NCBI GenBank assembly: GCA_028095005.1
Contig: CM051460.1
Coordinates: forward strand, 66,441,676-66,505,675
Direction of reading: 5' to 3'
Length of the DNA: 64,000 bases
Source: Rhynchospora pubera
Lineage: Eukaryota > Streptophyta > Magnoliopsida > Poales > Cyperaceae
The notes below the pieces were generated by a model. The model was not told where the DNA came from, made no database searches, and worked only from the letters and a program-made list of their open reading frames with translations. Below, one piece after another: positions 59,070-64,000 of this stretch. Numbering within the stretch: the first letter of the stretch is position 1; the number at the start of each line of letters is the position of its first letter. The position numbers were made by a program, and so were the translations under genes.

Positions 59070-59450
59070 GAAAAATTCTAGTGTTATATAAGATGATGAG
59101 TCCGTTCAGTATGATCGTTTTTATATTTTTAAATTTCAAATGAACGATTTAAACTGCTCAATATGTTCTCTATATTGAAAACTTACAAAAAACTAATTTT
59201 TACATTTTTTCCCGAAATTTTTTACTATTTTTTTTGTATTTTAGAAAATCGTTGTTATTGGATGATCCATAATGTTTATATCATGAATTTTCAAAAATAC
59301 CAAAAAAATAGTAAAAAATGATTTCTTATAAATTTTCAATAAGGAGAACATATTGAACGGTTCGAATCGGTTATTTAAAATTTAAAAATGTGAAAACGAT
59401 CGTATTGGACGGAGTCCATCCGTCCAATATATTGGACTCTAACATTTCTC
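59070..59450. mobile_element. Palindromic MULE-type element, TSD AAATATAAA
   Basis: GAAAAATTCTAGTG at the left and ACTCTAACATTTCTC at the right are inverted. Exact 9-bp repeats AAATATAAA flank them (59061-59069 and 59451-59459). The arms pair over most of the element (CTCAATATGTTCTCTATATTG against CAATAAGGAGAACATATTG). It is non-coding. Confidence 0.85.
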
Positions 59451-59459
59451 AAATATAAA

Positions 59460-60237
59460 TCCAATGAACTCAAACTATTATATAATTATATATTTTTTAT
59501 GATGTATATACTTATGTAACATTTTTTTGAAAGCTTAATGTATCATTTATCTTATGATGATATAATGTATCTTATGAATTTTTATTTTTAACATACTAAA
59601 AATTATAGGACTTTTCGGTTTTGTGAAAATTGACAAAATTTAGTCTGTTGAATTATTAAATATTGATTCATATTAGAATAAAGTTGGAATGATATAATTT
59701 TTATGCACGTATCATATATATTCAATGAATCGATTTTTTTCATTTAAAAATTTAAAACGTAGTTTCTGTTGGTAAGTTAAAATGGATATGGGCATATGGC
59801 TACCAAAGTATATATTAAATAGTACTATGTGAAGAACGTTATCCACTTGTGCCTCTAATCCCATCCAGTAAGTATGAAGTGTTATTCACTTTACCTTCCC
59901 TCCAACGTTACTCACCCCCCTACTTAACTCTCCAAACAAATCGCACTAATTGTCATATATATGTTCTATATTATGATATTAATAGTTCTCATAAAATATT
60001 CTAATTATCATATAAAATAATACTAATTATTCTAATTTCAAATAATAATTATTTTGAAAAAAAATTACTTGTTACGTAAATAATGTTTGACCTAGGAAAA
60101 AGCTAATTGTTTTGTTTCAGATACTAATTGTCCTTGAAAACAAAATTAATTGTTCTAATTTCACATACTAATTATTCTAGAAAAATATTTAACCTGGAAA
60201 AAACACTAATTGTTCTTAAAAAAGAAGATAATTGTCT
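59460..60237. other. AT-rich DNA with CTAATTGTTCTAATTTCA repeats
   Basis: From about 59945 a diverged tandem pattern (ACTAATTGTTCTAATTTCA, GAAAAAA) recurs and resumes after 61016, so it predates the MITE at 60246. No gene is seen. Confidence 0.55.
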
Positions 60238-60245
60238 TAGTTTCA

Positions 60246-61016
60246 GGATTAGTGATTTTGACACTCTCTTTATTGATAAAACACTCTATGATTAAAATAC
60301 CCCTTGATAAAACACTCCATGTATTCATTATCAATTTTTTGACAGTCTTCTACATGCCTTGTCTAAGCAATTATTCTCTCATCATATAGCACGTATAGGC
60401 ATATAGCGCATGTAGGTATTGTACTCTCATGGTCACGGTGGAATAAGCACTATTATATTACAAACCTAAAATAAATAGTTATAAACTTATAATAAACCAA
60501 AAATGAAAAAAAATGACTTTGCAATGATTTTGTATATAAATCTTTGGTTTCGTGCATCACAGTAAATATCTTGAAATAAACAACCGTCTATTCTCGGTGT
60601 CGCTAATAGTAAAAAATTCCTCTGTTTTTTTGGTGATTGAAACCAAGGCTAGAGATTAATCTCTAATAAAATATGAGATTTTAACCAATCTAAATTATCC
60701 TAATTTTATAGCCCGTTAAATAGTTTTTGCTATTCTATATACTTTCATAAACAAAAAAGAAATTGAACGTTTCACACCTCTTGTGATAAGCTTGTAAAAA
60801 TCAAGAGAAACTAAACGTAAATTTTCTTCTCAGCGTTTGTGTGTGTGTGTGTGTGTTTTTTTATCTTTTTGTTTTGTACGGTGGTACTCAACTAGAGAAT
60901 TTTATCAGTTAAGGTAACTCTTAAACACTTCAATTGTCTAATTGACCAGGGTATTTTAGTCTTTAAAAAAAATTAGGAGTGTTTTATCAATAAAGGGAGT
61001 GTCAAAATCACTACCC
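60246..61016. mobile_element. MITE with GACACTCCCTTTATTGATAA ends
   Basis: TAGTGATTTTGACACTC, then CTTTATTGATAAAACACTC at the left is inverted at the right (GAGTGTTTTATCAATAAAG, then GAGTGTCAAAATCACTA). TAGTTTCA at 60238-60245 and 61017-61024 is an exact direct repeat of 8 bp. The 771-bp interior has a TG microsatellite at about 60837-60857. It is non-coding. Confidence 0.85.
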
Positions 61017-61024
61017 TAGTTTCA

Positions 61025-62483
61025 AATACTATTGTTCTCGAAAAAAACTAATTGTCCTAGTTTTAGATCCTAATTGTTCTGAAAAAAATATTTCAATTGA
61101 AAAAAATAACTAATTGTTCTGAAAAAAATAGCTGATTGTCAAAGTTTCAGATAGAAAATATTTTGAGAAAAAAAATTAATTGTGCTAGAAAAAGAATATA
61201 ATTGTACTAGAAAAAAATGAGGTAAGGAGAGAAAAAGAAACACAAAGAAGGAAAAGAGATTATGCTATGGATGATAAATCTCGAGGGTGAGTGACAAAAA
61301 TAAAAAGATAGTTATTATTTAATTCTTCTGTAAAATTTTCGGAACTTTTTGACATACATATTAATTATAGCTAATTTTTGAAGTCAGGAATTTGTACCAG
61401 AAATTGTGTCTGAAGTCTTATGGCCCAAAGCACTAAGAAAAGGACGTCTAAAATTTCTCTAAAAATTACAGTAACTGTCTCTTGATGTCTATTTTTTAGA
61501 TCTATAAAAGTTCAAATTCTAATTCTTAGCAGTGAATAAATGAAAATTCAAAAATTGAAGTGAGGTCTGATGGTACAGGAAAAGAGATACCAGTAAACTG
61601 GCCTGGAGCAGACACACCTTTTTCATATCATAGCCTCCAGCCTTCTCAATTTGCAATTCTTTAATAAAATCAATTTCATTCCATTCTCCTGTTGGAAATA
61701 TCAAAGTAGCACGTTCCTCTAGGTAGAATAAACTGTGTTTTCTAGGACATGTCATATATATGTTCGGATGAAACCCAGCATACTATCTGAATAATCATGC
61801 CCCTAGGATTTCCATGCCATATTGATTTTCCACATGGCATATTCTTTTTTGGCATTACATTAGGATATAGTGAGTTCACATCATAGTAGAGGAGATTCTC
61901 ACCAGTAGGTATAAATCGATCAGAATGAAAATTGATTATGCTTCAAGGTTAGTTTCATATTTAAAGTTCATTCATTGGAGATTATAAATTTTATCAGTGA
62001 GGATTAGGTGAAAATATATATAGTTTTAGGCTTTTAGCATAATATAGAACTAGCACTGTATGGATTATGGAATTTTGGGTAATCAAATAAAAGGAAAAAA
62101 AAAATGTAAGGTCTGTGTAAAAGCATTCACATTGTATACTAAAAAATTTTTTGTGCATTACTAGAGAATAAAAAAAAATTATTTAGTTTTACACTTTTAC
62201 TTCATTCATTGTTGCTCAAAATAATATATGATATAGTGAAATTGCAAGTGAAGCACCTGAGAGGCGAAAGCTTCTAAAGGTGGTGGAGGTGGATGCAATG
62301 GGCCTTTTGAGATCAGTTGGCTAGGATGGGTCCAGGAGAAAAAGCAACTGGCATAAGGTTGTAGATGTCACAGTTAATATTAATTTGATAATCTGATTAA
62401 TAAAAAAACGTGTGGGGTCCTTGAAATTGCATAGTTTTATAGGTATTCAGGTACATACTCTAAAAGACTTGTATTTATAGATA
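61025..62483. other. Intergenic DNA; two possible exon remnants
   Basis: On the minus strand at about 61625-61746 an AG- and GT-bounded stretch (ERATLIFPTGEWNEIDF, then KELQIEKAGGYDMKK) looks like an orphan exon. On the plus strand at about 62250-62322 APERRKLLKVVEVDAMGLL is similar in kind. I recognise neither family. Confidence 0.35.
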
Positions 62484-62511
62484 CTAGGTGGAGAGAGGCG
62501 GCTTCGCCGCC
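62484..62511 (-). mobile_element. Helitron 3' end on the minus strand
   Basis: On the minus strand a hairpin GGCGGC-GAA-GCCGCC (62511-62497) is followed by TCTCTCCAC and CTAG (62487-62484), then T. That is the Helitron terminus layout, with the same GAA loop as the one at 40350-40378. The element body extends to higher coordinates. Its 5' end was not found. Confidence 0.65.
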
Positions 62512-64000
62512 ATTTGAGTGCAAATGTGCTATATAAAAGTTCATTTTGTTTTAAACGGCAAATCAGTCACCGAGGATATCAATAAACCACTATATCAATT
62601 TTCAATTAATATTGTTCCTAAATCTATTTTCATTTAAAGAAGAAAAGATATTTTTAATGATGTCTTCAAATTCATTTTTTATATTGAAAATTATCAAAAA
62701 ATTTTGGAAATGATTAAATTTTCATATTTCAATGCCTTTACATTAGCATCAGTACCAATTTGATATATAGTTCATCTTTATTATGTTATTATAATTTAGT
62801 TATGTTCATCTTTAGATATATAGTTCAGCTATGTTCACTTTTAGAGGCATAATTTAGTTATGTTCCAAATAAGATGACAAATATAAAGAAAAAGCATAGA
62901 AAATATGATTCAGTCTATTTGCTACTTTGATGACCTCAGGAACTGATATTGAAGGTTAGTAAGCAATAGTGTTTACCACTTACCCGGCAAGACCGTGCAT
63001 GGACCGGGATGGACCGAGGGGGTGGTCCATGTCGGGTTTATCACGGATTTAGGCCGCACTTTCTAGAAATATATAATATAAATTCAATAGCCGATTATTT
63101 ATTATTATATAAAAACTCGTTTCGCTATTCAATTTTTGATCTGCATAAAATAGTCCCAAACTTTACATCATTTACCATTTTTGTTCAAATTCAAAATATA
63201 AATCTGGTGAAAAGCTCTCACGTTTTTAATTCCCAAAGTTGCCCAGTCCGCATCATCCTACATTACACCAGAATAATGTTAGATACAAAAAAAAAGAAAG
63301 AAATCGAAGATGGTTTTTTTAGTACTCCTATAATAGAACAATCAGTTTTAATTTATGTGCTATAATCCATACCTTAAATAATCCGTCCTTGACCACGATT
63401 TGCTGTCATTTTGGGGGTAAGCTGGTGAGAGTGTACAATTGGGACTTGAAGACAATAGGCTGTTGACTCGTGTCAATTCCTATCTTCGCAAAAACCTTGT
63501 TTTGCCATTTCACACTCACAGGGTAAAGCACACAGAAAAGAAAAGTAGTATTCAGTACACATGTTCTATTTTATTTCTTTATATCCATGATTCTCAGTTC
63601 AAACATAGTTTATTAATCCTATAATATTACTTTTTGGGTCTACAATTATCATTTACATTTTTAGTCTCCATGTACCACAAATCTGCAATCCTTGCCAAAA
63701 CAAAAATTTTAAATGTCTCTCTAGACTTATAAAGACAATAGATTGCAATTGGTGAAATATTACCTTAATTGAAATAACACTTAACCATATAATGAAAAAT
63801 CTTTATTCATTACAATAATTTACAGTCTAGGCCTTCGATAATTGCAATTTCACAATTTAGTCCCTGATTATTCTCACTACCTGTACCAGCAACATGAAAT
63901 ATAATTACCACCACCCTACCATAAAAACACTCATGATGGAAAAGAAAATCCTTCTTAAGCAAGGAGAGCGTAGATTTAACACTTTATGTTCTTTTCTATT
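62512..64000. other. Helitron body and hAT-like fragment; no gene
   Basis: TAGTGTTTACCACTTACCC at about 62967, with GGACCGGGATGGACCGAG after it, resembles the left end of the element at 53106. Its right end is not clear. No coding region is supported to the end of the window. Confidence 0.4.

Noticed and set aside
61519..61755. 78-residue minus-strand ORF
   Set aside because: Only the part bounded by AG and GT looks exon-like. It has no family match and no neighbouring exons, so it was kept only as a note in the region entry.
1..64000. tRNA, rRNA, CRISPR or bacterial-type operons
   Set aside because: No cloverleaf with A and B boxes, no rRNA motif and no spaced direct-repeat array was noticed. 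The spliced genes show a plant nuclear genome.

Overview
The window is AT-rich nuclear DNA of a flowering plant, most likely a eudicot-type genome. The evidence is GT-AG introns, plant-style F-box/LRR genes, a plant DUF688-like gene, a plant two-domain saposin gene, a short TTTAGGG telomere-type array, and dense MITEs, solo LTRs and Helitron ends. The species cannot be named from the sequence. Genes occupy a small part of the window; most of the rest is nested transposable-element debris. No tRNA, rRNA or CRISPR-like array was seen.

Region by region: (1) 0.8-12.2 kb holds a tandem triplet of F-box/LRR genes with the same three-exon structure. The middle copy (5130-7776) is open throughout. 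The left copy has two frameshifts. The right copy lacks its F-box end and has a solo LTR in exon 2. (2) 12.2-26.3 kb is mainly repeats: an LTR-like element with a primer-binding site, an hAT-type element, palindromic elements, a second solo LTR and a LINE remnant. One small DUF688-like gene lies at 17.8-18.2 kb. (3) 26.3-28.6 kb is a well-bounded Mutator-like element with about 180-bp terminal repeats, four subterminal hairpins and a TATA-preceded ORF for an unusual protein with two BED-like fingers. (4) 29.7-32.0 kb is a complete five-exon secreted two-saposin-domain gene. (5) 32.0-41.2 kb holds hAT-type MITEs, a Helitron-like element with gene-like sequence, and a foldback MITE that supplies the stop codon of a two-exon cysteine-rich secreted peptide gene (41.2-42.1 kb). 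(6) 42.4-48.0 kb is nested LTR-retrotransposon debris. (7) 49.4-57.0 kb holds two further F-box genes. One is interrupted by two in-frame TGA codons. The other is an F-box 5' end joined to the LRR region of an NLR-type resistance gene and split by two MITEs. (8) 58.0-58.9 kb is an intronless TFIIA large-subunit gene, possibly a retrocopy. (9) 59-64 kb is MITE- and Helitron-rich with no clear gene.

The genes do not form one pathway. F-box proteins would act as SCF substrate adaptors, TFIIA in transcription initiation, and the saposin and cysteine-rich products in the secretory pathway. The most unusual items are the hairpin-bearing Mutator-like element with its BED-finger ORF, the cysteine-rich peptide gene whose 3' end comes from a transposon, and the F-box/NLR-LRR chimera.
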